A stretch of DNA of 64,000 bases. Origin: G051903925 sp051903925 (GTDB lineage Bacteria > Pseudomonadota > Alphaproteobacteria > Zavarziniales > Zavarziniaceae). Below, piece by piece: positions 1 through 8,795 of this stretch. Below the pieces are notes generated by a model. That model was given only the letters and a program-made list of their open reading frames with translations, had not been told where the DNA came from and did not search any database. A program made the translations under genes and the position numbers. Every line of letters begins with the position of its first letter. Positions within the stretch are counted from its first letter, which is position 1. Location of the stretch: NCBI RefSeq assembly GCF_051903925.1, contig NZ_CP173678.1:992001-1056000 (forward strand), written 5' to 3'.

Positions 1-1
1 C

Positions 2-796
2 AGGCTGGTGGAGGCCGGGCACCGGGAAGTGGTCCTGACCGGCGTCGACCTGACGGCCTATGGCGAGGACCTGCCGGGCAAGCCGACGCTGGGCGCCCTG
101 GTGCGCCGCCTGTTGAAGGCGGTGCCCGAACTGCCGCGCCTGCGCATCTCGTCCATCGACACGGCGGAGGTCGACGCCGACCTGCGCCGCGCCCTGGCGG
201 AGGAAGAGCGGCTGATGCCGCACCTGCACCTCAGCCTGCAGGCGGGGGACGACCTGATCCTGAAGCGGATGAAGCGCCGCCACAGCCGCGCGGACTCGGT
301 GGCCCTGTGTGCCGACCTGCGCCGCCTGCGGCCCGACCTGGTGCTGGGGGCCGACCTCATCGCCGGCTTTCCGACCGAAACGGAGGCCGCCTTTGCCAAT
401 ACCCTGGCCCTGGTCGAGGATTGCGGCCTGACCTGGCTGCATGTCTTTCCGTTCTCGCCCCGGCCCGGTACCCCTGCGGCGCGCATGCCGCAGGTGCCCG
501 CCAGCATCGCGCGGGAACGCGCGCGCCAGTTGCGGGCGCGCGGTGCCGCCGCGGTCCAGGCCTTCCTGGAGCGGGAAGTGGGGCGCGAGCGGACCGCCCT
601 GGTCGAGGAAAATGGCCAGTGTCGAACCGAACACTTCGCCCCCTTGCGCCTGGACCAGGCGGCCCTTCCCGGTGCGCTGGTGCGCGTGCGCGTTACGGGC
701 GTGGCCGGCGGCGCGGGCGGATCGGGTGTTGAACCGGCCAGCCTGGTTGGCCACATCGTGACAGCAGGAGGCCCGGCACCCAGCCCGGGCCCCTAA
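2..796 (+). CDS. mtaB: MtaB-type tRNA methylthiotransferase, C-terminal part (5' end outside window)
   Basis: Radical-SAM enzyme expected to add a methylthio group to N6-threonylcarbamoyladenosine-37 of tRNA. The reading frame is open to the left edge, so the N-terminal domain and the CxxxCxxC cluster motif lie outside the window. The visible part carries the conserved family blocks VVLTGVDLTAYG, LRISSID, HLHLSLQAGDD, MKRRHSR and ADLIAGFPTET, followed by HVFPFSPRPGTPAARMPQ and a C-terminal TRAM-like segment. The GTG at 8 is only an internal codon. It ends 14 bases before ftsY, with yciB following, so the three are probably co-transcribed. Sure of the methylthiotransferase family; MtaB rather than MiaB is chosen from the GVDLTAYG and MKRRHSR signatures. 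Confidence 0.9.
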   Translation, partial: RLVEAGHREVVLTGVDLTAYGEDLPGKPTLGALVRRLLKAVPELPRLRISSIDTAEVDADLRRALAEEERLMPHLHLSLQAGDDLILKRMKRRHSRADSVALCADLRRLRPDLVLGADLIAGFPTETEAAFANTLALVEDCGLTWLHVFPFSPRPGTPAARMPQVPASIARERARQLRARGAAAVQAFLEREVGRERTALVEENGQCRTEHFAPLRLDQAALPGALVRVRVTGVAGGAGGSGVEPASLVGHIVTAGGPAPSPGP

Positions 797-810
797 GCCG
801 CAGGCAGGAC

Positions 811-1752
811 ATGAGCGACAGCGCGACACCCGAGAAGAAGGGCTGGTTCAGCCGCCTGAAGCAGGGCCTCAGCCGCAGCACTTCCTCCCTGACCGAGGGC
901 ATCACCTCGATCTTCACCAAGCGCAAGCTGGACGACGAGACGCTGGACGAGCTCGAGGAACTGCTGATCCGCTCGGACCTGGGCGTGACCGCTGCTGCCG
1001 AAGTGCGCGAGGCGGTGGGCCGTGGCCGCTACAACAAGGAAGTCACGCCGAAGGAGATCAAGGAGATCCTCTCCGAGGCCGTCGCGGCGATCCTGGCGCC
1101 GGTTGCCCGGCCCCTGGCGATCGACCGGGCCAACCGGCCGCATGTCGTCCTGGTGGTGGGTGTCAACGGCACCGGCAAGACGACGACCATCGGCAAGCTG
1201 ACGCGCGAATGGCGGGGCCAGGGCCTGGGCGTGATGCTGGCCGCCTGCGACACGTTCCGCGCCGCCGCGATCGAGCAGCTGACGATCTGGGGCGAGCGCC
1301 TGGGCGCCCCCGTGGTGTCCGCTGCTGCCGGGGCAGACGCTGCGGGCCTGGCCTATACCGCGCTGGAAAAGGCCCGGACGGCGGGCAGCGACGTCCTGCT
1401 GATCGACACGGCCGGACGGCTGCAGAACAAGTCGCACCTGATGGCCGAGCTTGAAAAGATCATCCGTGTGATCCGCAAGCTGGATCCTACCGCGCCGCAC
1501 AGCGTGCTGCTGACCCTGGATGCGACGACGGGCCAGAACGCGATCAACCAGGTCGAGGTGTTCCAGAGCGTTGCCAATGTCTCCGGCCTGGTGATGACCA
1601 AGCTGGACGGGACGGCGCGCGGCGGTGTCCTGGTCGCGGTCGCGCGCCGCTTTGGCCTGCCCGTCCACTTCATCGGCGTGGGCGAAGGGGCGGAGGACCT
1701 GCAGCCCTTCGACGCCAAGGGCTTCGCAACGGCCCTCGCAGGCAAGGAATAG
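811..1752 (+). CDS. ftsY: Signal recognition particle receptor FtsY
   Basis: SRP-type GTPase that docks ribosome-nascent-chain complexes at the inner membrane. At 313 aa it is the short alphaproteobacterial form: the acidic A domain is almost absent, with a basic GWFSRLKQGL segment at residues 11-20 that could touch lipid. The N domain is about 30-100 and the G domain follows, with the P-loop GVNGTGKTTT (117-126), DTFRAAA, DTAGR and TKLDG motifs all intact. The C-terminal FIGVGEGAEDLQPFD block is typical of the family. It lies 14 bases after mtaB and 8 bases before yciB, which suggests one operon. Confidence 0.96.
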   Translation: MSDSATPEKKGWFSRLKQGLSRSTSSLTEGITSIFTKRKLDDETLDELEELLIRSDLGVTAAAEVREAVGRGRYNKEVTPKEIKEILSEAVAAILAPVARPLAIDRANRPHVVLVVGVNGTGKTTTIGKLTREWRGQGLGVMLAACDTFRAAAIEQLTIWGERLGAPVVSAAAGADAAGLAYTALEKARTAGSDVLLIDTAGRLQNKSHLMAELEKIIRVIRKLDPTAPHSVLLTLDATTGQNAINQVEVFQSVANVSGLVMTKLDGTARGGVLVAVARRFGLPVHFIGVGEGAEDLQPFDAKGFATALAGKE

Positions 1753-1760
1753 GAGCAGGC

Positions 1761-2360
1761 ATGACGCAGGACGCCCCGCCCGCCCCGCCGCCGGCGCACG
1801 CGCCCATGTCGCCCTGGCTGCGCCTGGCGACGGAAGCGGGGCCACTGATCGTCTTCTTCGTCTGCAACGCCCAGTTCGGCCTGATTGTCGGCACCGGCGC
1901 GTTCATGGCGGCGACGCTGGCGTCGCTTGCCGTCACCTATCACCAGGAGCGGCGGATCCCCGTTCTGCCCCTGGTCAGCGGTGTCTGTGTCCTGGCCTTT
2001 GGTGGACTGACCGTCGCCTTGGACGACGAACTGTTCATCAAGATCAAGCCGACGGTCGTCAATCTGCTGTTTGCAACCGCCCTGTTCGCCGGCCTGGCCT
2101 TTCGGCAGTTCTTCCTGAAGATGCTTCTGGGCAGCATGATCGCGCTGGACGATGCCGGCTGGCGCATCCTGACCGTGCGCTGGGGCGTCTTTTTCCTGAT
2201 TCTCGCCGCACTCAATGAAATCGTGTGGCGATCGTTCTCGACCGAAACCTGGATCAGCTTCAAGCTGCTGGGCATCATGCCCCTGACCCTGGTCTTCAGC
2301 GCCCTGCAACTCCCTCTGTTGCAACGGCATTCCCTTTCCGATGCGTCGGAAAAGGTTTGA
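1761..2360 (+). CDS. yciB: Inner-membrane septation protein YciB/IspZ family
   Basis: Small polytopic inner-membrane protein of the YciB (intracellular septation protein A) family, linked to cell-envelope and division integrity. It is 199 aa with about five hydrophobic segments. The family blocks are present: EAGPLIVFFVCNAQFGLI, KIKPTVVNLLFA, LAFRQFFLKMLLGSMIALDDAGW, LNEIVWR and a C-terminal WISFKLLGIMPLTLVFS helix. A good ribosome site (AGGAGCAGGC) precedes the ATG, and it follows ftsY by 8 bases. The ftsY-yciB order is common in alphaproteobacteria. The molecular activity of the family is not settled. Confidence 0.92.
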   Translation: MTQDAPPAPPPAHAPMSPWLRLATEAGPLIVFFVCNAQFGLIVGTGAFMAATLASLAVTYHQERRIPVLPLVSGVCVLAFGGLTVALDDELFIKIKPTVVNLLFATALFAGLAFRQFFLKMLLGSMIALDDAGWRILTVRWGVFFLILAALNEIVWRSFSTETWISFKLLGIMPLTLVFSALQLPLLQRHSLSDASEKV

Positions 2361-2372
2361 GCAAAGATTGTT

Positions 2373-2401
2373 TTGACTCATTCATAGTCGGTTTATATCT
2401 A
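2373..2401 (+). promoter_or_regulatory. Candidate sigma70-type promoter upstream of marR-like gene
   Basis: In a locally AT-richer patch after yciB, TTGACT (2373-2378) is followed after 17 bases by TATCTA (2396-2401); TATATC two bases earlier is an alternative -10. The match to consensus is only moderate. It would give a leader of about 140 bases before the regulator's ATG. Confidence 0.3.
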
Positions 2402-2491
2402 TGGGGCAGAGTGCCGCTCATCCAGGCCTCTGTGGGGGGTGGCTGCGTTCAGTTTGCCGCTACCCAGCCTAGGACGGATGGCGGAACATCT

Positions 2492-2506
2492 CTCGCCAAA
2501 GGCGAG
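2492..2506. promoter_or_regulatory. Short perfect inverted repeat, candidate MarR operator
   Basis: CTCGCC-AAA-GGCGAG is a perfect 6-base inverted repeat about 45 bases upstream of the regulator start, just before a TATAGT (2514-2519) that could serve as a -10. MarR proteins often bind such a palindrome over their own promoter. The assignment rests on position only. Confidence 0.35.
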
Positions 2507-2549
2507 GATCCGTTATAGTTTCGACCCATTATCAGCACAGGTGGTTTGC

Positions 2550-3083
2550 ATGGGGGATGGCGCGTTCCAGGATGGGCGGAGCGACCGGACAACGCTCCTC
2601 GTCAGCCAATTGGTGCGGAGAGGACACCAACGGGCTGTCGACCTGTTCGTCCAGGCAACCCGTGGTCAGGGCCTGACGCACCAGCAGTTCACGCTGCTGC
2701 AGGCGGTCGCGGCCGGCCAGGGGCTGAGCCAGACGGCACTTGTCCACATGACCGGGATCGACCGCAGCACCCTGACCGACATGATCGGTCGGCTGGTCGA
2801 CCGTGGTGTCCTCAAGCGCAGCCGGGCCGAGGATGACCGGCGCGCGAACCTGATCGTGCTGACCGAGAAGGGCCGGCAACTGCTCAACCAGACGACGCCT
2901 GCGGCCCTGGAGGCCGACCGGGCGTTCCTGGAGCCGATCCCGCCAGAGCGGCGGGAGGAGTTGATCGCGCTGTTGCAGCGGTTGGCCGATGTCGATGGCG
3001 ACGGTGGGGCCGATGGCCTGGACGGCGCCGCGTCGGGCCTGAACGGTGCCGCGCAGGGCACGTCGACCGCGGTACCGGCCTGA
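2550..3083 (+). CDS. MarR-family transcriptional regulator
   Basis: Winged-helix dimeric repressor or activator of the MarR family. The wHTH core covers QQFTLLQAVAAGQGLSQ, TGIDRSTLTDMIGRLVDRG and the wing KRSRAEDDRRANLIVLTEKG. The frame is open further upstream (to 2439), but the ATG at 2550 is preferred because AGGTGG lies 7 bases before it and upstream residues look non-coding. The protein is then 177 aa. The last ~30 residues (from about 3000) are a Gly/Asp/Ala-rich tail of low complexity. It stands alone, so its target cannot be named beyond probable autoregulation. Confidence 0.85.
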   Translation: MGDGAFQDGRSDRTTLLVSQLVRRGHQRAVDLFVQATRGQGLTHQQFTLLQAVAAGQGLSQTALVHMTGIDRSTLTDMIGRLVDRGVLKRSRAEDDRRANLIVLTEKGRQLLNQTTPAALEADRAFLEPIPPERREELIALLQRLADVDGDGGADGLDGAASGLNGAAQGTSTAVPA

Positions 3084-3237
3084 CCATCGGTCGGCAGGAC
3101 TGACCCCAGCCGGGTTGCGGGCCCCGGCCTCGTCAGTCGCGATCAATCGGTATCTGGTGGAACATGCATGCCCCGGCTGCCTGGCAGTCCGGGTGGCTTC
3201 TGCGTGCGTCAGGCCAGGCCGTCAGAACGCCGACGTG

Positions 3238-3573
3238 TCAGACGACCAGGTTGACGTAGGTTCCGGGGCGATAGTTCGCTGGCCGCGCCTGCGGCGTCGG
3301 CACTTCGCGCTGGGGCAGGGCGGTGCCCTGCTGCTGGCCTTGCTGCTGCCGGCTGAACGAGGTCGAGGCGTCCTGCGCCTGGGTTCCGGCGACCCGGGCC
3401 TGCGCCTCCGCGCGCTGGGTCCGGCTGGCCGCTTCGGCTGCCTGGGCGTCGAACTCGGCGCCAGGGCTACCCTGGGCGCCGGCCTGGGCAGCGGCGCGGT
3501 TGGACGGCTGCTCGCGCGTCTTCAGCGACGCCAGGGCCGTCAAAACCGCTGTACTTGCTCCGCCGACTTGCAT
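3238..3573 (-). CDS. Small Ala/Gln-rich hypothetical protein
   Basis: Encodes 111 aa that I do not recognise. It is dominated by Ala, Gln and Arg (TRQ/AQA runs, QQQGQQQG) with a short conserved-looking end, YRPGTYVNLVV. There is no signal peptide and no convincing membrane helix, although residues 5-20 are mildly hydrophobic. It lies between the converging marR and ccmI, with about 130 bases on either side that hold nothing I can identify. Composition suggests a disordered protein. A purine-rich GGGGCATCG lies upstream of the ATG. It may be real, but is weakly supported. Confidence 0.45.
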   Translation of the reverse strand: MQVGGASTAVLTALASLKTREQPSNRAAAQAGAQGSPGAEFDAQAAEAASRTQRAEAQARVAGTQAQDASTSFSRQQQGQQQGTALPQREVPTPQARPANYRPGTYVNLVV

Positions 3574-3705
3574 GACCGGACGATGCCCCGGAATTGGTTG
3601 CGCTCTGATTAACGGTCAGGCTCAACCGAGGCGGGGAGGGCCTGTTCCGGCGGCAGGTCTGGCCTGCGGCCGGAACGATCCTGGCGCGGGCGGATCAGGC
3701 CCGGC

Positions 3706-5028
3706 CTACTGCCCGGCCCGGGCACGGGCCTGGGCCAGGCCGGTGGTCGCGCGGCCATCGGCTGGGGCCAGGGCCACCGCCTTCTCATAGGCGGCGATCG
3801 ACTTGTCGTTCTGGCCCAGCACGCCATAGGCGCGACCCAGGCGCAGCCAGCCCTCCAGGTCGTTGGGCTCCTGTTCCAGGCGCGTCGCCAGGCGATCCAC
3901 CATCGACTGGATGAAGGCGGCGCGATCCTCGGCCGACAGGTCGGCAGCGGCGGCCACGTCGGCGGCCGTCGGCCCCGGTGCGGGCGCGGGCGCGGAGGCT
4001 GGCGGCGCGGGGGCCGGCTGCGCAGCGGCAACGGGTGCCGGCGGGACGGGCGCCGCGGGTGCCTGGGCGGTCGGTGCGGGCGGAGGCGGCACCGGCGGAT
4101 GCTGCGTCGGCAGGCTGCCTTCCGGCATGCGGCCGGCGAAGTCCTTGGCCTGGGCGATGCGCTGGCGGAGCTGCTCCAGCCAGGGGGCACCTTCGGGTGA
4201 CTCGCGTTCCAACGCTTCCCAGTTGGCCAGCGCGGCGGCCGGGTCGCCCGACTGCAGGCGCTCCAGGCCCAGATAGTAGCGGGAGCCCGGATGCTTCGGA
4301 TCGACCGCGGCCGAGGCCTCGAACGCGGCCTTGGCCGCTGGCGTCACCAGTCCGCCGGCCGCGAACACGATGGCCTCGCCCTGCGCCATCTTGATGTCGG
4401 CATTGGCGGGCATCAGGTCGGCCGCGGTGCCATAGGCGGTCGCCGCGTCGTCATACTGCTTCAGCTCCCAATAGGACCGCGCCAGCATCAGCCAGCCATC
4501 GGGATCATTGGGTTCGGCCTTCAGCCGTGCCGCCAGCCGCTCCACCATCGGGATCAGCGCCTGCATTTCCGGATCGACGTCGGCGGCGTTGGGATCACCC
4601 GCCTGGGCTGCCGCCTGGGCGGGATCGGCTGCGGCCGCCGGGGCTGCCTGGGCCGCCTGGGGACGCGGCTGGCCGCCGCTGAGCCAGGGGCTGCCAAGGT
4701 CGACATAGAGGGCGACGGCGACGGCCGGCACGCCCAGCGCCAGCACGGCGGCGGCGACGCGTCGCTGCCCGGTGCGCCGGATCTCGACATGGCCGCGTTC
4801 CGCGTCCGCCTTCAGCATGCGGCGCTCGACCTCGATGCGCGCGGCCTCGGCCTCCTCGGCGCTCAGCAGGCCGCGCTCGCGATCAGTCGCCAGCTCCTTG
4901 AGCTGGTCGCGATAGACCTCGAGGTCGAAGGCGGCGGCCGCCGGCGCCGCGGTGCGGGGGCGGACCAGGGGCCAGCCGACAAAGCCAAGCACCACCAGCG
5001 TCAGGAACGCGAAAGCCAGCCACAACAT
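3706..5028 (-). CDS. ccmI: Cytochrome c maturation protein CcmI (CycH)
   Basis: Apocytochrome c chaperone of the CcmF-H-I haem-ligation complex in the inner membrane. Two membrane helices (about residues 1-22 and 91-110) flank a cytoplasmic coiled region with RERGLLSAEEAEAARIEVERRML, split here as a typical CcmI-1 domain. The periplasmic part follows with TPR helices (DGWLMLARSYWELKQYDDAATAYG), a long Pro/Ala linker (about 3960-4100), and a second TPR block ending in LEGWLRLGRAYGVLGQND. At 440 aa it is full length, unlike shorter fused versions. It starts 4 bases after ccmH and is the last gene of the ccmD-E-F-G-H-I run. Confidence 0.93.
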   Translation of the reverse strand: MLWLAFAFLTLVVLGFVGWPLVRPRTAAPAAAAFDLEVYRDQLKELATDRERGLLSAEEAEAARIEVERRMLKADAERGHVEIRRTGQRRVAAAVLALGVPAVAVALYVDLGSPWLSGGQPRPQAAQAAPAAAADPAQAAAQAGDPNAADVDPEMQALIPMVERLAARLKAEPNDPDGWLMLARSYWELKQYDDAATAYGTAADLMPANADIKMAQGEAIVFAAGGLVTPAAKAAFEASAAVDPKHPGSRYYLGLERLQSGDPAAALANWEALERESPEGAPWLEQLRQRIAQAKDFAGRMPEGSLPTQHPPVPPPPAPTAQAPAAPVPPAPVAAAQPAPAPPASAPAPAPGPTAADVAAAADLSAEDRAAFIQSMVDRLATRLEQEPNDLEGWLRLGRAYGVLGQNDKSIAAYEKAVALAPADGRATTGLAQARARAGQ

Positions 5029-5032
5029 CGGA

Positions 5033-5521
5033 TCAGGAATTCCCTTCGTCGAGCAGCGCCTTCAGGCGGCGGCGCTCGTCCGGCGCCAGGGGGGCCGGGG
5101 CGGCCTCGACCTTGCGGCGGCGATAGAAGATCAGGACCAGGCCGGCACCCAGGACCAGCAGCACGCCCGGCAGGGCCCACAATGCATAGGTACGCGGCTT
5201 CAGCGGCGGCTCCATCAGGACCCAGTCGCCATAGCGCGCCACGACAAAGGCCAGGGCCTGCTCGTCGCTGTCGCCGGCGGCGACCCGCTGGCGCACCAGG
5301 TTGCGCAGGTCCCGCGCCAGGTCGGCGTTCGAATCCTCGATCGACTGGTTCTGGCACACCAGGCAGCGCAGCCCCTTGGAAATGGCGCGCGCGCGCGCTT
5401 CCAGCGCGGGATCGGGCAGGGGCGGATCGACGGCGACCGCGTGCGCCATGTGCGCCAGGCCCAGGCACAGGACGATGGCCAGGGCCATCGCCCGCAGTGG
5501 CGTTGAGAGGATCCGGCGCAT
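5033..5521 (-). CDS. ccmH: Cytochrome c maturation thiol oxidoreductase CcmH (CycL)
   Basis: Periplasmic, membrane-anchored thiol-disulfide protein that handles the CXXCH of apocytochrome c during haem attachment. It is 162 aa, with a signal peptide or N-terminal anchor (residues 1-28), the family motif LRCLVCQNQS with Cys53 and Cys56, then RQRVAAGDSDEQ and VARYGDWVLM, and a C-terminal membrane helix (about 108-130). The start ATG overlaps the last base of the ccmG stop (TGATG), which implies translational coupling. The frame is open far upstream; that extension is an antisense-like shadow of ccmG and ccmF and is rejected. Confidence 0.95.
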   Translation of the reverse strand: MRRILSTPLRAMALAIVLCLGLAHMAHAVAVDPPLPDPALEARARAISKGLRCLVCQNQSIEDSNADLARDLRNLVRQRVAAGDSDEQALAFVVARYGDWVLMEPPLKPRTYALWALPGVLLVLGAGLVLIFYRRRKVEAAPAPLAPDERRRLKALLDEGNS

Positions 5522-6069
5522 CAGCACGCCTTGCCGGCAAGGGCTGGCACGATCTTCTCCTCGATCGACTGGGCCGACAGGGGGCCTACATGCTTGCACA
5601 GGATCTGCCCGTCGCCGCTGATCACGAATGTCTCGGGCACGCCATAGACGCCCAGCTCGATCCCGGCGCGCCCGTTCACGTCGGCGCCGATGCGCTGGTA
5701 CGGGTCGCCCAGCTGGTCCAGGAAGCGCAAGGCCGCCTCGGGCCGGTCCTTGTAGTCGATGCCGTGGATCGGGGCCACGTTGCGCTCGGCCAGGGCCATC
5801 AGCAGCGGATGTTCCACCCGGCAGGGGCCGCACCATGAGGCGAAGATGTTCACGATCTGTGGCTGGCCCGTCTTCAGGTCGGCGGTGGCCAGCCCCTTGT
5901 CGCCATGCGGGCCGGGTCGCCCGGGCACGGGACCCAGGTTGAATTCGGGCACCGGCTTGCCGATCAGGGCCGAAGGAATGTCCCGCGGCGACAGGTAGAG
6001 GCCGTCGTACAGGAACCAGGCGATGACCAGGAAGGCCAGGACCGGCAGGGCATAGAGGATGCGTCGCAT
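5521..6069 (-). CDS. ccmG: Thioredoxin-like cytochrome c maturation protein CcmG (DsbE)
   Basis: Membrane-anchored periplasmic thiol-disulfide oxidoreductase that keeps apocytochrome c cysteines reduced. It is 182 aa, with one N-terminal membrane helix (about residues 5-22), the active site ASWCGPCR (Cys80 and Cys83), the acidic GIDYKDRPE segment and the cis-Pro motif GVYGVPETF. These match the CcmG/DsbE branch of the thioredoxin fold. It starts 6 bases after the ccmF stop and overlaps ccmH by one base. Confidence 0.96.
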   Translation of the reverse strand: MRRILYALPVLAFLVIAWFLYDGLYLSPRDIPSALIGKPVPEFNLGPVPGRPGPHGDKGLATADLKTGQPQIVNIFASWCGPCRVEHPLLMALAERNVAPIHGIDYKDRPEAALRFLDQLGDPYQRIGADVNGRAGIELGVYGVPETFVISGDGQILCKHVGPLSAQSIEEKIVPALAGKAC

Positions 6070-6075
6070 GGGGGT

Positions 6076-8097
6076 CTATTCCGCGGGCGCCAGGCCAGCG
6101 CCGGGCTTGCCCTTCGGGGGGGTACTGGCGGGCGTGGTGGGGGTGCGCTTGCGCGTCGGCACGCCTACGCGCAGGCGCCGGTCGCTCAGCGACAGGAAGC
6201 CGCCAATGACCATGAACAGGCAGCCACCCCAGATCCACACGACCAGCGGCTTCCAGTACAGGCGCACGGAATAGGAGCCGTCCGGCACCGGATCGCCGAT
6301 CACGACATACAGGTCGCCGATGATCTGGCTGCGGATCGCGGCCTCGGTCGTCTCCATCGGCGGCTGGGGGTAGGAACGCGACTGCGGCAGCAGGACCCAG
6401 CGCGGCTCGCCCTGATAGGTCACCGTGAACTGGCCCTGAAGTGCCGAATAGTTCGGGCCCTGCACGCGCGAGGCGCCATCGAAGCGGACGTCATAGCCGC
6501 CGACATCGACGGTCTCGCCCGCCTTCATGGTGATCAGGTGTTCCTCGTTGAACGCGTCCGACGTGGTGATGCCCAGCATCAGGACCGCGATCCCAAGGTG
6601 GGCGATCGTCATGCCATAGGCGGCGCGCGGCAGGTGGCGCGCCCGGCGCAGGCTGTCGCCCAGCGGCGCCCGGAACAGGCGGATGCGCTCGGCCCACTCG
6701 GTCAGGACACCGACGACCAGCCAGATCCCGACCGTATAGCCGACCACGCCATAGAGCGGCATGCCGGCCACGAAGCCCCAGGTGAAGATCGCAACGCACG
6801 CGGCAATCGCGAAAGCCGCCATCAGGCGCTGCAGCGCGCCCTGCATGTCGCCCCGCTTCCAGGCGAGCAGCGGACCGACCGCCATCGCGACGACCAGCGG
6901 GATCATCAGCGGCACGAAGGTCTTGTTGAAGTAGGGCGGGCCTACCGTGATCTTCTCGCCCGTCAGGGCGTCCAGGACCAGCGGGAACAGCGTGCCGCCC
7001 AGCACGGTCAGCGTGGCGGTGGCCAGCAGCAGGTTGTTGAGCAGCAGGCTGCCTTCCCGGCTGACCGGCGCGAACAGGCCGCCTTGCTTCAGCGACGGCG
7101 CGCGGATCGCATAGAGCGCAAGCGAGCCGCCGATGACCAGCAGCAGGAAGCCCAGGATGAAGATGCCGCGCGCCGGGTCGGTGGCGAAGGCATGGACCGA
7201 GGTGAGCACGCCGGAGCGGACCAGGAACGTGCCCAGCAGGCTGAGCGAGAAGGTGATGATGGCGAGCAGGATGGTCCACGACTTCAGCGCGTCGCGCTTC
7301 TCGACCACGATCGCCGAATGCAGCAGCGCCGTGCCGGCCAGCCAGGGCATGAACGAGGCGTTCTCGACCGGGTCCCAGAACCACCAGCCGCCCCAGCCCA
7401 GCTCGTAATAGGCCCAGTGCGACCCCAACGCGATGCCGGCGGTCAGGAAGATCCACGCCGCCAGGGTCCAGGGCCGCACCCAGCGCGCCCAGGACGGATC
7501 GACCTTGCCCTCGATCAGCGCGGCGATGGCGAAGGAGAAGGCGATCGAGAAGCCGACATAGCCGAGGTAGAGCATCGGCGGATGGAAGGCGAGGCCGATG
7601 TCCTGCAGCAGCGGGTTGAGGCCGTTGCCTTCGGGCGGCATCGGGTCCAGGCGCAGGAACGGGTTCGAGGTGAACAGCAGGAAGGCCAGGAAGCCAACCC
7701 CGATCATCGCCTGGATGGCCAGCACCCGGGCCCGGAAAGGCGGCGGCAGGTTGCGGCCCAGGACCGCGACAGCCGCCCCGAACAGGGTCAGGATCAGCGC
7801 CCAGAGCAGCAGGGACCCCTCGTGGTTCCCCCACACGCCCGAGATCTTGTAGATCATCGGTTTCAGCGTGTGGGAGTTCTGCGCCACGTTCAGGACCGAG
7901 AAGTCGGATTCGACATAGAGCGCGGTCAGCGCCGCGAACGAGATGCCGACCATGAGGAACTGTGCGACCGCAGCCGGTTGCGCCACGGCGATCCAGGCGG
8001 CATCGCCACGATGCGCCCCGATCAGGGGCACCAGGCTTTGAACCGTCGCGATGACCAGGGCCAGGATCAGGGCGAAGTGGCCAAGTTCCGCAATCAT
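6076..8097 (-). CDS. ccmF: Haem lyase subunit CcmF
   Basis: Large polytopic inner-membrane component that takes haem from holo-CcmE and ligates it to apocytochrome c. It is 673 aa with many membrane helices. The tryptophan-rich WGGWWFWDPVENASFMPWL motif sits near the middle, and the family blocks WGNHEGSLLLWALI, YLGYVGFSIAFSFA and SRSYPQPPMETTEAAI (C-terminal periplasmic region) are intact. It is separated from ccmE by 157 bases holding a small hairpin, and followed 6 bases later by ccmG. Confidence 0.97.
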   Translation of the reverse strand: MIAELGHFALILALVIATVQSLVPLIGAHRGDAAWIAVAQPAAVAQFLMVGISFAALTALYVESDFSVLNVAQNSHTLKPMIYKISGVWGNHEGSLLLWALILTLFGAAVAVLGRNLPPPFRARVLAIQAMIGVGFLAFLLFTSNPFLRLDPMPPEGNGLNPLLQDIGLAFHPPMLYLGYVGFSIAFSFAIAALIEGKVDPSWARWVRPWTLAAWIFLTAGIALGSHWAYYELGWGGWWFWDPVENASFMPWLAGTALLHSAIVVEKRDALKSWTILLAIITFSLSLLGTFLVRSGVLTSVHAFATDPARGIFILGFLLLVIGGSLALYAIRAPSLKQGGLFAPVSREGSLLLNNLLLATATLTVLGGTLFPLVLDALTGEKITVGPPYFNKTFVPLMIPLVVAMAVGPLLAWKRGDMQGALQRLMAAFAIAACVAIFTWGFVAGMPLYGVVGYTVGIWLVVGVLTEWAERIRLFRAPLGDSLRRARHLPRAAYGMTIAHLGIAVLMLGITTSDAFNEEHLITMKAGETVDVGGYDVRFDGASRVQGPNYSALQGQFTVTYQGEPRWVLLPQSRSYPQPPMETTEAAIRSQIIGDLYVVIGDPVPDGSYSVRLYWKPLVVWIWGGCLFMVIGGFLSLSDRRLRVGVPTRKRTPTTPASTPPKGKPGAGLAPAE

Positions 8098-8123
8098 GTG
8101 GGCGATCCTGCCGCGCTTTGGCC

Positions 8124-8142
8124 GGCCGGGATCAGCCCGGCC
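8124..8142. other. GC-rich hairpin in the ccmE-ccmF gap
   Basis: GGCCGGG-ATCAG-CCCGGCC is a perfect 7-base stem within the only sizeable gap of the ccmD-to-ccmI run. No U-run follows on the minus strand, so it is not a classical terminator. It could attenuate transcription or protect the ccmF-I message. The rest of the gap (8098-8254) shows no gene. Confidence 0.35.
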
Positions 8143-8254
8143 AGAGCCTGTTCAGTATACGAAGCGCCGCGCCCTCCGCGTCCGGCGCTGCCTGCGACCA
8201 ATGGGTGCGCAGCCATGTCCGACCGTCGGTGCCTGGGCGGCGTGGGGGATGGGG

Positions 8255-8782
8255 TTATTGGGTCAGGGTCGTGGTCGACCCCGAAGCGCTGCCTGCCGCC
8301 GCGCCGGCCGTGGCGGCGCTGGCTCCGCCGGGCGCCGGGCCCGAACCGTCGGCCATCCAATGGCCGCTGCGCTTCAGGGCGTCGGCCACCTCGGGCGGCA
8401 TGTAGTTCTCGTCGTGCTTGGCCAGGATCTGGCTGGCGACAAAAGTGCCGTCCGCGGCCAGCTTGCCCTCCGCCACCACGCCCTGGCCCTCGCGGAACAG
8501 GTCGGGGATGATGCCGCGATAGGTGACGGGCACCGCATGGGCGCCGTCCGTCACCTTGAAGGCGATGGACACGCCGTCCGGCTGCTGCTGCACGCTGTCC
8601 ATCTCCACCAGGCCGCCCAGGCGCAGCGCCTGGTCCGGGCTTACCGCCTTGGTCTGCAGGTCGGACGGACTGTAGAAGAAGACCAGGCTGTCGCTGAAGG
8701 CGGACAGGGCCAGCACGGTCGCCAGGCCCAGGCTGATCATCCCGGCGGAAATCGCATAGATGCGGCGGCGCCTGCGTGTCAT
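8255..8782 (-). CDS. ccmE: Periplasmic haem chaperone CcmE
   Basis: Binds haem covalently through a histidine and passes it to CcmF. It is 175 aa with a basic N-terminus (MTRRRRRIY) and a signal anchor (about residues 10-30), followed by an OB-fold domain with GGLVEMDSV, FKVTDGAHAVPVTYRGIIPD and LFREGQGVVAEG. The haem-binding motif KHDENYMPPE carries His123 and Tyr127. The C-terminal 35 residues are a Gly/Ala/Ser-rich tail of low complexity. It follows ccmD by 13 bases. Confidence 0.96.
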   Translation of the reverse strand: MTRRRRRIYAISAGMISLGLATVLALSAFSDSLVFFYSPSDLQTKAVSPDQALRLGGLVEMDSVQQQPDGVSIAFKVTDGAHAVPVTYRGIIPDLFREGQGVVAEGKLAADGTFVASQILAKHDENYMPPEVADALKRSGHWMADGSGPAPGGASAATAGAAAGSASGSTTTLTQ

Positions 8783-8795
8783 GGCTGGACCCGTG

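Noticed and set aside
5905..8511. An 868-codon plus-strand open frame opposite ccmF and ccmE
   Set aside because: Its translation is Arg/Gln/His-rich with no family motifs, and it lies antisense to clearly recognised ccm genes. Long antisense frames are expected in such GC-rich DNA.
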